Shown piece by piece: positions 38,842-48,781 of a stretch of DNA of 64,000 nt. The translations under genes were made by a program, and so were the position numbers. The first letter of the stretch is position 1, and the number at the start of each line of letters is the position of its first letter. Source of the stretch: JAWKIJ01 sp041394325 (lineage in GTDB: Bacteria; Actinomycetota; Acidimicrobiia; Acidimicrobiales; Microtrichaceae); contig JAWKIJ010000001.1 in assembly GCA_041394325.1 (NCBI GenBank), forward strand, positions 2,480,001 through 2,544,000, written 5' to 3'. Under the pieces are notes generated by a model. That model was not told where the DNA came from and searched no databases. It was given only the letters and a program-made list of their open reading frames with translations.

Positions 38842-38912
38842 AGGCGACGACCGGATTCGAACCGGTGTACAAGGCTTTGCAGGCCTCTGCCTAACCACTC
38901 GGCCACGTCGCC
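38842..38912 (-). tRNA. tRNA-Cys (GCA)
   Basis: Acceptor GGCGACG/CGTCGCC with discriminator U, an identity element for cysteinyl-tRNA synthetase. The anticodon stem GAGGC/GCCTT encloses loop CTGCAAA, anticodon GCA. The T-loop is TTCGAAT. CCA is not encoded. A TAGGGT box lies upstream. Confidence 0.93.
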
Positions 38913-38984
38913 CGGGGCGACCACCCTACAAGAGCGTCGGACGATGTTCGTCACCGATGACGGTCCTGCGACCAGGCACCTCAA

Positions 38985-38990
38985 TACGAT
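38985..38990 (+). promoter_or_regulatory. -10 box of the large permease gene
   Basis: TACGAT with exactly 6 nt to GTG 38997. This supports the long proline-rich N-terminus as genuinely translated. Confidence 0.55.
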
Positions 38991-38996
38991 GTCGCA

Positions 38997-41900
38997 GTGG
39001 CTAGGACGGTCGGCGGAGGCGAGGGGCGTCTGGACCCCGTCGACGCATCGCCCGCGTCCGTGCCGCACCGTCGGAACACCCATCCCGCGGGGACCCCACC
39101 ACCCCTCCCACCCGACCTCAGGCGTCCGCAGGGCCACACCGCTCCGGCCGGGACCCCACCACCATGGCCGCCCCTTCGCCCCGGGCCCGCACCGTTCGAG
39201 GGCGCGCACGACGCGACCGCCGTCCCGCCGCCCTACCGTGGACCCCTTCCCCGACGAACGTCCTCCGCGTCACCGGTCAACGGCCACGACGTGTCTCCGG
39301 GCCCGGTCATCACGGTCGAGTCCCGTGTGGCGACGACCGAGCGTCCGGCTGCCGCGTCGGTTCCGGTCCTCGATCGGCCCCCGAGAACCACGAATCAGGC
39401 GACTCTCGGGCATAACCGGCCGACGCCGACCACCCGAGGTCGCTCGAATCGGGGCCGTTCGATGCGGATGGTGCTCGCCGCGATCATGCGGGAGCACCGG
39501 CGGATCCTGCTCGCCCTCGTGGCGGTCGCGCTGGGTGTGGCGTACCTCGCGGGTGCACTCAGCCTCCTGCAGCGTGTGGGTACCGGCCTCGCCGCACAGG
39601 TGGGCGCCGACGTCGAACCAGCCGACCTCGTGATCGAGGGTTCGGTGGCCGACGACGGACCCATGCAACAGGTGCGTCGGCTGGTCCCCGACTCGTTGAC
39701 CGCCGCATTGCTCCAGGTCCCGGGAGTCCGGGCGGTACAGCCCCGGGTCGCGAGCGATTCAATCCTCATCATCGGTCCGAACGGTCGACCGGTGGTTCCG
39801 CTCGGGCTCACCCAGCGGCCGAGCGGCGGCAACTTTCCGACGGTTCCCGAACTGAACCCCTACCGCTTCGTCGGCAGCGGGACGGCTCCGGTCGGGGAAC
39901 GGCAGATCGTCATCGATTCCACCACGGCGCGCTCCACCGGGCTCTCGGTCGGCGACCAGGTGTCCGTGGTCGCCAAGGGTGACCCCACCTCGTTCACGAT
40001 CACCGGCATCGTCGTGCCGCTCGGCGGCCCGCTGCCGGCGGGATCCTCGCTCGGACTGTTCGACACACCGACGGCGCGGACCATGTTCATGACCGGCCCC
40101 GACGACAACGCCATCGCGGTGCAGGTGGACGACGGCGCCGACGTGGACGCGGTCCGGCAACGGATTGCCCGGATCCTTCCACCCGGGGCAGAGGTGGCGA
40201 CCGGCGAGGAGTACTCCGCCCACCGACGCATCTCGGTCGAGCGAAGCTTCACCATGGTGAGGGCGTTGCTGGTCGGCTTCGCCGTGCTCGCATTGGTCAT
40301 CGGCACGTTCACGGTCGCCAACTCGATGGCTCTCCTGTTCGATCACCGACGGCGAAGCTTCGCGATGTTGCGTCTGGTCGGCGCGGCGCCCCGGCAACTG
40401 TTCGGCGGCGCGGCGGTCGAGGCGCTCGCCGGGGGGATCGCCGCGGCGCGGTGGGCTTGGCGCTCGGGCTGGGGGTCGGCGCGATGATCGAGGCGGTACT
40501 CGCACAACTCAGCGAGCCGGTACCCGTGGCCGGCCCCGCCCTCACCTGGTGGATCCCGCTCACCGCCGTTGCCGTCGGGGCCCTCATCACGCTCGGCACG
40601 GCCCTCCGGCCGGCGTATCGGGCGGCCACGACACCGCCTCGACGCGGTGACCGGCGCCGACGCCACGGCGGCCCCGTCGTTGCGTTCGGCAATCCTGCGG
40701 GCGCTCGTCCTGGTTGGGGGCCTCGCCGTCGGGGCGGGCACCGCGGGACAGCGGCTCGGCAGTTCGTCGGTCGCGCTCGTCGCCGCCGCGGTCGGTGCGG
40801 GTGTCGGGGTCGTGCTGGTGGTGTTGCGCGCCTGCTCGTCGGGATCGTGAACGGGGCGACCATCGCACTGCTCTCGTTCAATCGGGGTCTGACCCGAGCG
40901 GCACGGATGCGATCTCGAGAGGCGCGAACCCGCGCGGCCTCCACCACCGCGGCGGTACTGCTCGCGTCGGCATCGGTGATCGGGCTCACCGCTCTGTCGT
41001 CGAGCTTCGTGACCTCGGTCGAGGGGCTTGCCCGACGAGCGATCACCGCCGACCTCGTCGTCGACTCGGGGACATTCACCAAGGGTGGACTCTCGACCGG
41101 CCTCGTGGAGGCCTTGAAGGGGCTTCCGTCGGTCACGGCGGTGAGCGGTTGGCGGCCTGGGGCGGTGGTGTTCGACGGATACAACGTCCGGGCCGGCGGC
41201 CTCGACGGCACCGGCGTGTTCTCGGTGCTCGACCTGGACCTGGAGGGCCGCACACCCGCGGTGCTCGGCCCGCGGGAGATCCTGATCAGCAAGGGGTTCG
41301 CCGAGCACCACCATCTGAGAACGGGCGACATCACACCGGTCCAGTTCCAGAACGGGGTCGCCCCGGACATGCGTCGCCGGTGTGTTCCAGGCGCCGGTCT
41401 CGGCCTTGTTCGGCGACGTGTTGATGGACACCAAGGTGCTCGCTTCGAACCTGTCCCTGAGCATCGACGTCGTCGCGTTCGTGAAGTTCCGCGACGATCC
41501 GACCCCGGCGGACGTCGCAGCGGTCAAGGCGATGGCCACCCGCTTCGGTGCGGCCCACGTGTCGAACCCGACGGACCTCGTCGCCGACCGCGCGGAGGTC
41601 CTGCGCGGCTTCGGACGCGTCATCGAGTGGATGCTTGCGTTCACGGTCGTCCTGGCCGTGGTCGGAGTTGCGAACACCCTGCAACTCGGCGTGAACGAAC
41701 GTCGCCGGGAGTTCGGGCTGTTGCGCGCCATCGGAGCATCGCGTGGCCAGACAACGCTGCTGGTCCTCGCCGAGGCCGCGGCGCTGTCGGTGGTGGGGAC
41801 CGTCCTCGGTGCTGCGATCGGTCTCGGCGCGACGTTCGGTGCCGTCAAGGCCTTGAGCGCGTACGGCTTGACCACGTTCTCGGTACCGACGGCATCGGTG

Positions 41901-42205
41901 AGCATCGTCGCCGCGGCAAGCGTGTTGCTCGCGCTCCTCGCCGCGGCCGTTCCCGCACGCCTGGCGGCTCGATCCTCGCTCCCCTCCGCGATCGCCGACG
42001 TCGCCGAGTCCGTCGGCGCTCGAACCCGGCGAGGGGGCACGGTCCGCACTCGTGCACCTCGCCGCGCCCGCCCCGACCGGACCGTCCAACCCCTCCCCTC
42101 CCCCGTCCCGCTGCGTGCCGCCGGGGGCCTTCCCCCACTGGTGCCGATCGGTCCCGCGATGCGCACGGCCACCGGTCCCAATCCGTTGGCCGCCGGACCC
42201 TCTGA
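38997..42205 (+). CDS. ABC transporter permease, FtsX family, with long proline-rich N-terminus (several frameshifts)
   Basis: An N-terminal cytoplasmic segment of about 155 residues is rich in Pro and Arg (PPPLPPDLRRP, PPPYRGPLPRR). The first helix follows at RILLALVAVALGVAYLAGA, then an extracellular domain, then helices ALLVGFAVLALVIGTFTVANS with the FAMLRLVGA coupling loop. A second half has a second extracellular domain and ends in VLAVVGVANTLQLGVNERRREFGLLRAIGAS plus two helices. Frame changes are inferred near 40445, 40640, 40830 and 41372. No cognate ATPase is adjacent. The end is uncertain: the final frame runs on without stop into the zinc-ribbon gene, and 42205 is only the nearest stop in another frame. 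Confidence 0.75.
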
Positions 42206-42281
42206 CGTGCTAGGACACTCGTCGAGGGCGCGGGTCGCGTCCGGGTGGCCGACGCCATCACGCGTAGGAGCGCGAACGCCG

Positions 42282-43328
42282 ATGCGGTGCTACAGCTGCG
42301 GCTACGAACCAGGGGACGGACCGGCCTGCCAGTTCTGTGGGGCCGTACAGACCGACGTACCGGTCGCCGCTTTCGCGAGCAGGGTCCCGGTGGCGAGTGA
42401 ACCCACCGTCGATCGGACCGCCGTCGGCGCGACCGCAACGACCGGCGGTAACCACGGCCATCCCCGGTCCGGCCAAGCCGTGGAGACGGTGCCGATGCCG
42501 CCACCGCCACCCTCGGAGCGTCCGGTCGACCTCGCCCCGCCCCCCGGCGACGAGATCGCGACGGCCGATCCGGTGTTCCCGACTCCTCCCGCCCCGGTGC
42601 CGCCCACGACCGCTCCGGCAGTGCGGACCCCGGTCCCCGCGTCGACCGGATCCGACGATGCCGGGTTCCTCGCCGCAGCGCTCCAGGGCCTCCTCCCACC
42701 CCCGGCGTCTCCGGCGCCACCGCCGTCACGGCTCTTCCCGCCGCCAGCTCCTCACACCGAAGCCCCCACCGAACCGATCGGCGGGAGCGCTCCCGGCACG
42801 CCGGCTCCAGCCCCTGCGGCGGCGACGACGCCACCGCAGGCACCGCCGACACCGCAGGCCGCCGGCCCGATCGCCCCACCTCCACCACCCACGGCCGAGG
42901 CGTCGCCACCCGAGGATGGGCTCGTACCGCTGCGGCCGGGCGGCACAGGACGCGATCTCGTGGCGGCAGCGGCGCACCTGAGCCCGGAGAAATGGCACGA
43001 CGGGGAGGTTCCCCTGACCGCTGCGGCAGGAGTGCTCGGCCCCGACGAGGTCGTCTTCGGCGTGCTCGTCGGACGCTCCTTCGGCCAGCCGAGCGCATTG
43101 GTGGTCACCCAGTTGCGGGTGATCGTCGTTTCGGGCCACGGAATCGAGCCACCGGTGGACTCGTTCGACCTCGACGACCACTTCGCGCTGTTCGGTCGGC
43201 ACGCGAACGGGTTTGCGGCGGTGACGATCAGCGACGACCAGCGGCTGCACACCGTGGACCAGATCCCCGACGTGGTCGCGGCGTTCGAGTTCGCGAACAT
43301 CGCCTACCGGCTTCGCGCCGCCCGCTGA
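42282..43328 (+). CDS. Zinc-ribbon protein with proline-rich linker and PH-like C-terminus
   Basis: 348 residues from ATG 42282, which has AGGAG 11 nt upstream. The N-terminal zinc ribbon has two CxxC pairs (CYSCG, CQFCG). About 220 residues of Pro/Ala/Thr-rich linker follow, including runs such as PPPPPPS and TPPQAPPTPQ. The globular C-terminus of about 115 residues (EKWHDGEVPLTAAAGVL, VVTQLRVIVVSG, FANIAYRLRAAR) has the strand pattern of bacterial PH-like domains. The frame is open upstream through the permease tail, so a fusion of the two is possible. The zinc ribbon at the likely start argues for a separate gene. Function unknown. Confidence 0.6.
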   Translation: MRCYSCGYEPGDGPACQFCGAVQTDVPVAAFASRVPVASEPTVDRTAVGATATTGGNHGHPRSGQAVETVPMPPPPPSERPVDLAPPPGDEIATADPVFPTPPAPVPPTTAPAVRTPVPASTGSDDAGFLAAALQGLLPPPASPAPPPSRLFPPPAPHTEAPTEPIGGSAPGTPAPAPAAATTPPQAPPTPQAAGPIAPPPPPTAEASPPEDGLVPLRPGGTGRDLVAAAAHLSPEKWHDGEVPLTAAAGVLGPDEVVFGVLVGRSFGQPSALVVTQLRVIVVSGHGIEPPVDSFDLDDHFALFGRHANGFAAVTISDDQRLHTVDQIPDVVAAFEFANIAYRLRAAR

Positions 43329-43420
43329 GCCCAACCGCACGAACCGCCCGGCGGCCGATCGAGCCCGGATTGGCACCACTCCGGGCGCCCACCTTGCGGT
43401 TGCTATGCTGTCGCCTCGCT

Positions 43421-43496
43421 GCGGACGTAGCTCAGCTGGTAGAGCATCACCTTGCCAAGGTGAGGGTCGCGGGTTCGAATCTCGTCGTCCGCTCCA
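43421..43496 (+). tRNA. tRNA-Gly (GCC), CCA encoded
   Basis: Acceptor GCGGACG/CGTCCGC with discriminator T and CCA encoded at 43494-43496. The anticodon stem TCACC/GGTGA encloses TTGCCAA, anticodon GCC; T-loop TTCGAAT. The extended -10 TGCTATGCT (hexamer 43404-43409) is close to that of tRNA-Val. Confidence 0.95.
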
Positions 43497-43503
43497 CGCC
43501 CAC

Positions 43504-43532
43504 CGAATCCCCCCGCCCTGCGGGGGGATTCG
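43504..43532 (+). terminator. Hairpin terminator after tRNA-Gly
   Basis: A 13-bp perfect stem (CGAATCCCCCCGC and its complement) encloses loop CCT, 8 nt after the tRNA CCA. There is no strong T-run, as is common in GC-rich actinobacteria. Confidence 0.75.
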
Positions 43533-43651
43533 TCGTCTACCGCCGGACCGCGGCCACGCAGACGACCCCGTTCTGGACTCCGGTTACCACCCGATCAGGC
43601 GCATGTGCAGCAACAACGAGCCGTTCCTGCACGATTTGCCTTCTGCGCACC

Positions 43652-43657
43652 TAGGAT
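43652..43657 (+). promoter_or_regulatory. -10 box of the molybdate regulator gene
   Basis: TAGGAT with exactly 6 nt to GTG 43664. GGAG lies directly against the GTG, too close to act as a ribosome-binding site, so a leaderless message is predicted. Confidence 0.55.
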
Positions 43658-43663
43658 CCGGAG

Positions 43664-44062
43664 GTGCCCTCGTACCGAACCGCGCAGGTGGCGGAACTCC
43701 TCGGCGTCAGCCCCGACACCGTGCGGCGTTGGGCCGACGAGGGCCGGTTCACGTTCGGGCCCGACGCGGGCGGACATCGCACGATCGACGGTCGCGACCT
43801 GGCGCGGTACCTGTCCGAGCGGGGCGGCGCCTACGAGCCTGACTCGGTGATGGCACAGTCGGCACGAAACCGCTTCACCGGCATCGTGACCCGCGTGGAC
43901 CGCGACCGGTTGGTGGCTCTCGTGGAGATCCATGCCCCGCCGCACCGCTTGGTGTCGCTGATGACCCGCGAGGCCGCCGACGAGTTGGACCTCCAACCGG
44001 GCGACCTCGCCACCGCGGCCGTCAAGTCCACCAACGTCGTCGTCGAGATCCCGACCGCCTGA
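43664..44062 (+). CDS. HTH regulator with Mop (TOBE) molybdate-binding domain
   Basis: 132 residues with two parts. Residues 1-50 are a MerR/excisionase-type helix-turn-helix (TAQVAELLGVSPDTVRRWADEG, split here for length, with GGHRTIDGRDLARYLSE). Residues about 65-132 are a Mop/TOBE domain (NRFTGIVTRVDRDRLVALVEI, again longer in the protein, and AAVKSTNVVVEIP), which in ModE and ModC binds molybdate or tungstate. modABC follows after 28 bp, so this is very likely the molybdate-responsive regulator of that operon. It differs from ModE in its DNA-binding domain. Confidence 0.88.
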   Translation: MPSYRTAQVAELLGVSPDTVRRWADEGRFTFGPDAGGHRTIDGRDLARYLSERGGAYEPDSVMAQSARNRFTGIVTRVDRDRLVALVEIHAPPHRLVSLMTREAADELDLQPGDLATAAVKSTNVVVEIPTA

Positions 44063-44090
44063 CCCCGACCGCACCAAGGAGACCCGCACC

Positions 44091-44924
44091 GTGCGCAAGA
44101 CCCGCACCATCATCGTGGCCGGAGCGATGTCAGCCCTCGTCGTCGTCGCAGGTTGCACGAAGTCCAATGTGAGATCGTCCACGACAACCGCGCCGACGGG
44201 ATCGGCGTCCCGCGCCGACGGGTCGAACCCGGCGACCTCTCCCGTGACCGGATCGATCGTCGTTTCCGCCGCGGCGTCGCTCACCGAGGTCTTCGGCGTC
44301 CTCCGGGACGGCTTCCTCCGAGAGAACCCCGAAGCCTCGGTCACCATCAACTTCGGCTCGTCCGGGCAGTTGGCGGCCCAGATCCTCGACGGCGCGCCCG
44401 TCGACGTCGCCGCGTTTGCCGATCCGCAACCGATGACATCGATCGAGGACGCGAAACTGACCGCACGACCTTCCCGGATCTTCGCCCGCAATCGCCTCGT
44501 CATCGTCACCAAGCCGGGGAACCCCCGCCGCATCCGCAGCCTCGGGGACCTGCGCGACGTCGGCACCGTGTCGCTGTGCGCCGATACGGCGCCGTGCGGC
44601 AAGTTCGCCGACGAGATCCTCCGCAAGGCCGATGTGAGCGTCGCGCCGACCCGGATCACGCGTGGCCCCGACGTGAAGGCCACGCTGCGCGCCGTCACGG
44701 AGGGTGACGCCGATGCGGCCATCGTGTACGTAACCGACGCCACCGCCGCGGGTCGCTCGGTTGCAAGCGTCCAGATCGCAACCGGCGACAACGTCGTCGC
44801 CAGCTACCCGATCGCGACCCTCGAGAACTCCGGGCAACTCGACACCGCTCGGGCGTTCGAGGACTACATCCTGGGGCCCGCCGGTCGAAGGATCCTCGCG
44901 GCGGCGGGCTTCCAACTGCCGTGA
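44091..44924 (+). CDS. modA: Molybdate ABC transporter substrate-binding lipoprotein
   Basis: 277 residues. The lipoprotein signal ends in VVVAGC with Cys22, followed by a Ser/Thr-rich linker of about 35 residues. The ModA fold begins at SIVVSAAASLTEVFGVL and shows INFGSSGQLAAQI (oxyanion contacts by Ser), RLVIVTKPGNP, and AAIVYVTDA near the C-terminus. It captures molybdate (or tungstate) outside the membrane. GTG 44091 has AAGGAG 6 nt upstream. It is the first transporter gene after the Mop regulator and precedes modB by 18 bp. Confidence 0.93.
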   Translation: MRKTRTIIVAGAMSALVVVAGCTKSNVRSSTTTAPTGSASRADGSNPATSPVTGSIVVSAAASLTEVFGVLRDGFLRENPEASVTINFGSSGQLAAQILDGAPVDVAAFADPQPMTSIEDAKLTARPSRIFARNRLVIVTKPGNPRRIRSLGDLRDVGTVSLCADTAPCGKFADEILRKADVSVAPTRITRGPDVKATLRAVTEGDADAAIVYVTDATAAGRSVASVQIATGDNVVASYPIATLENSGQLDTARAFEDYILGPAGRRILAAAGFQLP

Positions 44925-44942
44925 CGGCTGGGTGACCCGGTC

Positions 44943-45755
44943 GTGACCCCCGTCGCCGCTCCCGCCGTGCCCGTCCGGCGGACGCCTCCGATCATCGTGG
45001 TCGCCGCGGCCGGTCTCACCATCGCCTTCTTCGCCGTTCCCCTGGTCGGACTCCTCGGTCGCGCGTCGTGGTCGACCCTTGCCCGGGACCTGGCGAGCGA
45101 CGAATCCCGAGACGCGCTTCGTCTCTCTCTGGTGTGCTCCCTGAGCGCGGCAGGGCTCTCGCTCGTGTTCGGCACCCCATTGGCCTGGCTCCTCGCGAGG
45201 GTTCCGTTCCCCGGACGCGCGCTGGTGCGCGGCCTCGTGCTCCTACCCCTCGTGCTCCCCCCGGTGGTGGGTGGCGTTGCGCTTCTGGCCGCTTTCAGCC
45301 GGCGGGGCATCGTGGGCGCATCCCTGTACGAGTGGTTCGGGATCCAGTTCACGTTCTCGACCACGGGGGCGATCCTCGCCGAGACCTTCGTCTCTCTCCC
45401 CTTCTACGTGATCACCGTCGAAGCCGGGCTCCGCTCGATGGACGGCCGCTTCGAGGAGGTGGCGAGCACTCTCGGAGCGAGTCGAAGGTGGGTCTTCACG
45501 CGGGTCACCCTTCCCCTCATCGGACCGGCGGTCGTCGCGGGGACCGTGCTCGCCTGGGCCCGTGCCCTGGGGGAGTTCGGCGCGACGATCACCTTCGCCG
45601 GCAACATCGTAGGGCGCACCCAGACGCTGCCGCTCGCCATCTACCTCCAGCTCGTGGCCCACCCCGACGTCGCCGTCGCGCTCAGCCTCGTTCTCCTGGT
45701 CGTCTCGCTCACCACCATCGTGCTGCTACGCGAGCGCTGGATGGCGTCGCCATGA
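44943..45755 (+). CDS. modB: Molybdate ABC transporter permease
   Basis: 270 residues with five or six helices. The EAA loop that docks on ModC is EEVASTLGASRRWVFTRVTLP. ARALGEFGATITFAGN is the signature of ModB/CysT-type permeases, and QTLPLAIYLQL follows it. GTG 44943 starts a short polar leader before the first helix. The stop overlaps the modC ATG (ATGA), so modB and modC are translationally coupled. Confidence 0.93.
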   Translation: MTPVAAPAVPVRRTPPIIVVAAAGLTIAFFAVPLVGLLGRASWSTLARDLASDESRDALRLSLVCSLSAAGLSLVFGTPLAWLLARVPFPGRALVRGLVLLPLVLPPVVGGVALLAAFSRRGIVGASLYEWFGIQFTFSTTGAILAETFVSLPFYVITVEAGLRSMDGRFEEVASTLGASRRWVFTRVTLPLIGPAVVAGTVLAWARALGEFGATITFAGNIVGRTQTLPLAIYLQLVAHPDVAVALSLVLLVVSLTTIVLLRERWMASP

Positions 45756-46859
45756 CCACCCGTGAGCGCGTGCTCACCGCCGAGTTCGATCTCCGGCTCG
45801 GTCGCCTCGACCTTCACTTCGACCTGACGGTCGGAGGTGGTGAGGTCGTGGCGCTGCTCGGACCGAACGGTGCCGGGAAGACGACGGTACTTCGCGCATT
45901 GGCGGGGTTGCAGAGCATCGGAAACGGCCATGTCACCATCGCCGGGCGGACGGTCGATCGGCCCGACGAGGGTGTGTTCGTCCACGCCGAATCACGACGG
46001 GTCGGCGTCGTCTTCCAGGATTACCTGCTCTTTCCCCACCTGAGCGTTCTCGAGAACGTGGCCTTCGGGCCGAGAGCGCGCGGGGCGAGCAGGTCCACGG
46101 CGCGAGCCGAGGCCACGACTTGGATAGAACGAGTGGGTCTTGCCGCCTTCGCCACCGCGAAGCCCTCGACACTCTCCGGGGGCCAGGCCCAGCGGGTTGC
46201 ATTGGCGAGAGCGCTGGCGTCGCGGCCGACATTGCTGTTGTTGGACGAACCGTTGGCGGCCCTCGATGCATCGACGAAGGCCGCGACCCGCCGGGACCTG
46301 CGTCGTCATCTCTCCGGGTTCACCGGCGGCACGGTGATCGTCTCGCACGATCCGCTCGACGCTCTCGCCCTGGCCGACCGCGTGGTCGTCGTGGAATCCG
46401 GTTCGGTCACCCAGGTGGGATCGATCGCGGAGGTGACCACCCGGCCCCGTACCGACTACGTCGCCGAGCTCCTCGGAGTCAACCTCCTCCGGGGCGAGGC
46501 CGACGGTTCGGGGGCGATCCTCCTCGAGGACGGCACGGATTCGGCGACCCCGATGGCTACCGCCCGGGATCGGCCCCACGTCCACATCGCCGGCCACGCA
46601 CACGGCCCGACCAACCTCCTGGTGCGGCCGCGCGCCGTCGCACTGCACCGCTCACCCCCCGAGACGAGTGCGCAACGTCTGGCGGTGCGAGGTCCGCGGA
46701 GTCGACCTACTGGGAAGTCACGCCCGGGTCCACCTGACCGGCGAAATCGACCTCGTCGCGGAGGTCACACCGACCGCCGCCGCCGAACTCGAACTCCTCG
46801 AGGGCACACGGGTGTGGGCGTCGGTGAAGGCGACCGACGTGACACACTTCCCTGCGTGA
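45752..46859 (+). CDS. modC: Molybdate ABC transporter ATP-binding protein (frameshifted)
   Basis: About 369 residues. Walker A GPNGAGKTT, Q-loop VFQDYLLFPHLSVLENV, signature LSGGQAQRVALARAL, Walker B LLLLDEPLAALD and switch VIVSHD. A C-terminal TOBE domain (GVDLLGSHARVHLTGEIDLV and TAAAELELLEGTRVW) binds molybdate for feedback. The frame changes near 46665, at the start of the TOBE domain. The order modABC with a Mop regulator upstream makes the substrate assignment firm. Confidence 0.92.
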
Positions 46860-46971
46860 GCGCTGAGGCCTCCGCCACGAACACCCGGCAGCACAAGTTG
46901 CCTGCCGAGGCTCGGTCCGTGCGTTCGATCGAGGCCCCTCCGCCTGCCCAGCACGCAACAGCGTTGCACCG

Positions 46972-47935
46972 GTGATGCCGGCCACGGGGACCGCCGGGAC
47001 CGAATGGGTCATCGCAGCGCACGGCCTGCGACGGGAGTTCCCGAACGGCCGCGGCGTGCACGGCATCGACCTCGCAGTCGGCCGTGGCGAGATATTCGGC
47101 TTCCTCGGCCCCAACGGGGCGGGAAAATCCACCACGATCCGGGTACTCCTCGGCCTCGCCCGGGCGACCGGCGGTACGACGAGCGTGCTCGGCGGCGACC
47201 CCTGGCACACCCCGCGGAACTCGGCTCCAGGGTGGGCTACCTACCCGGCGAACCCACCTTGTACCCCACCCTCACCGGGAACGACCATCTCGATCGGTTC
47301 GCCGCGATGCGGGGGCTCTCCGACCGCTCCCGACGCGACGAGTTGGTCGAGCGCCTCGACGCCCGGCTCGATCGACCGGTCCGACAACTCTCCAAGGGGA
47401 ACGCCAGAAGCTCGCCATCGTGCAGGCGTTCATGCATCGGCCGGAACTGCTGGTACTGGACGAGCCCACATCCGGACTCGACCCGTTGATGCAACTCGAG
47501 TTCGCGCGCCTGCTGCGTGAGTGCAGCGACGGCGGCGACACCGTGTTCCTCTCCTCCCACGAGCTCGAGGAGGTGCAGCGGGTGGTCGATCGCGTCGGGA
47601 TCATCCGGGACGGCGTACTGGTGGTCACCGACTCCGTCGAGGGACTCCGTGCCCGATCGGCCCGGACCGTCCGCTTCGAGTTCGCACAACCGGTGGACCC
47701 GGCGGTGTTCGCCGTACTCGACGGTGTCACCGTGACCCGAAGCGAGCCGCACCGGGTCGAGCTCGCGGTCAACGGTGCTCCCGCCGAGGTGCTCCGGGCC
47801 GCGCTGCGGTTCGACCCCGTCGACGTCGTCGCCACCCCGGCGAACCTCGAACAGCTCTTCCTCGGCTTCTACCGCTCCCCGCCGGGCTCGCCGTCCGCAT
47901 CCGCCCCGACCTCGCCGGACCGCGTCGATGGCTGA
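46972..47935 (+). CDS. ABC-2 exporter ATP-binding protein (two frameshifts)
   Basis: About 321 residues of the drug/antibiotic-exporter (DrrA/CcmA) type. Walker A GPNGAGKST, Q-loop region VGYLPGEPTLYPTLTGNDHL, a signature remnant LSKGNRQKLAIVQAF, Walker B LLVLDEPTSGLDPLMQ and switch FLSSHELEEVQRV. Its C-terminal domain of about 100 residues is as in DrrA-like ATPases. The frame changes near 47215 and near 47405. The stop overlaps the permease ATG by 8 bp. A small dyad GCAAC-AGC-GTTGC at 46955-46967 precedes the start. Substrate unknown. Confidence 0.88.
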
Positions 47936-48713
47936 GATCACGCTCCTCGACCTCCGGATCCGACGCCGATTCACGATCGGGGTGGGTGTCGGGCTGGCGG
48001 CGTACACGGTGTTCATCGTCGCCCTGTATCCGGCGATGCGTCACACCACCGGACTCGACGAGTTGACCAAGGGCAACAACCCGATCGCCGCGCTCTTCGG
48101 AGCCGTGGGCTCCCTGACCTCGCCGGTGGGATGGATGAACGCGAACGTCTTCGCGAACGTGGCACCCTTGCTCGTCCTGTTGGTCGCCGTCGGCTACGGC
48201 GCGGCGGCGGTCGGGGGACAGGACGAGGACGGATCGCTCGCCCTCCTCGCGGTCACCGGCATCACACGCACGTCGCTGCTCGTCGGAAAGATCGCGGCAC
48301 TCGTCGTCCAGGCCGCGTTCGTCGCGTTCGCCGCCGGGCTCGCGACGACCGCCGGACGTCTCTTCGACCTGCCGATCCCCTACCCCAGGCTCGCCGGCGC
48401 AACGCTCGGGCTGGTGCTGTTGGGCGTCGACCTCGGACTCGTCGCGTTGCTCGTCGGGATCCTCACCGGTCGTCGCGGCAATGCAGTGGGTGTCGCCGGC
48501 GGACTCGCCGTGGCGATGTACGTCGTGAGTGCGATGGCACCGGTCGTGGGGTGGCTGAGGCCGTGGAGGGTGACATCCCTCTTCTACTGGTCGGTGGGTG
48601 GGAGCCAACTGGCCGAAGGCTTGTCCACCCGGTCCTGCTCGGTACTCGGGCTCGTCGCGGCGATCCTCGCCACCGCATCGGTGGCGGCCTTCGAACGTGC
48701 CGACCTCCGTTGA
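47928..48713 (+). CDS. ABC-2 type exporter permease
   Basis: 261 residues with six helices: one at residues 18-36, then pairs such as VFANVAPLLVLLVAVGYG, and a final VLGLVAAILATASVAAF. The loop GGQDEDGSLALLAVTGITRTSLLVGK matches the gate region of ABC-2 permeases, where the ATPase docks. ATG 47928 overlaps the upstream ATPase gene, and the two form one exporter. Family members expel antibiotics or lipids; the substrate here is unknown. Confidence 0.88.
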   Translation: MAEITLLDLRIRRRFTIGVGVGLAAYTVFIVALYPAMRHTTGLDELTKGNNPIAALFGAVGSLTSPVGWMNANVFANVAPLLVLLVAVGYGAAAVGGQDEDGSLALLAVTGITRTSLLVGKIAALVVQAAFVAFAAGLATTAGRLFDLPIPYPRLAGATLGLVLLGVDLGLVALLVGILTGRRGNAVGVAGGLAVAMYVVSAMAPVVGWLRPWRVTSLFYWSVGGSQLAEGLSTRSCSVLGLVAAILATASVAAFERADLR

Positions 48714-48781
48714 GGCCGGCCTGGCGCTCCGTCGTCGTTTCTCTAGTTTGGAGTTGAAGAAACAACGAACAGGAGAGCACC

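Noticed and set aside
36781..39633. A 950-codon frame over the acyltransferase and beyond
   Set aside because: Only the first 30 codons are sensible. After the frameshift near 36868 the protein continues in the other frame, and the rest is a shadow that also crosses tRNA-Cys.
46955..46967. Dyad GCAAC-AGC-GTTGC before the ABC-2 ATPase as an operator
   Set aside because: Five-base arms occur by chance too often in GC-rich DNA, and no regulator gene is adjacent. It is only mentioned in the gene entry.
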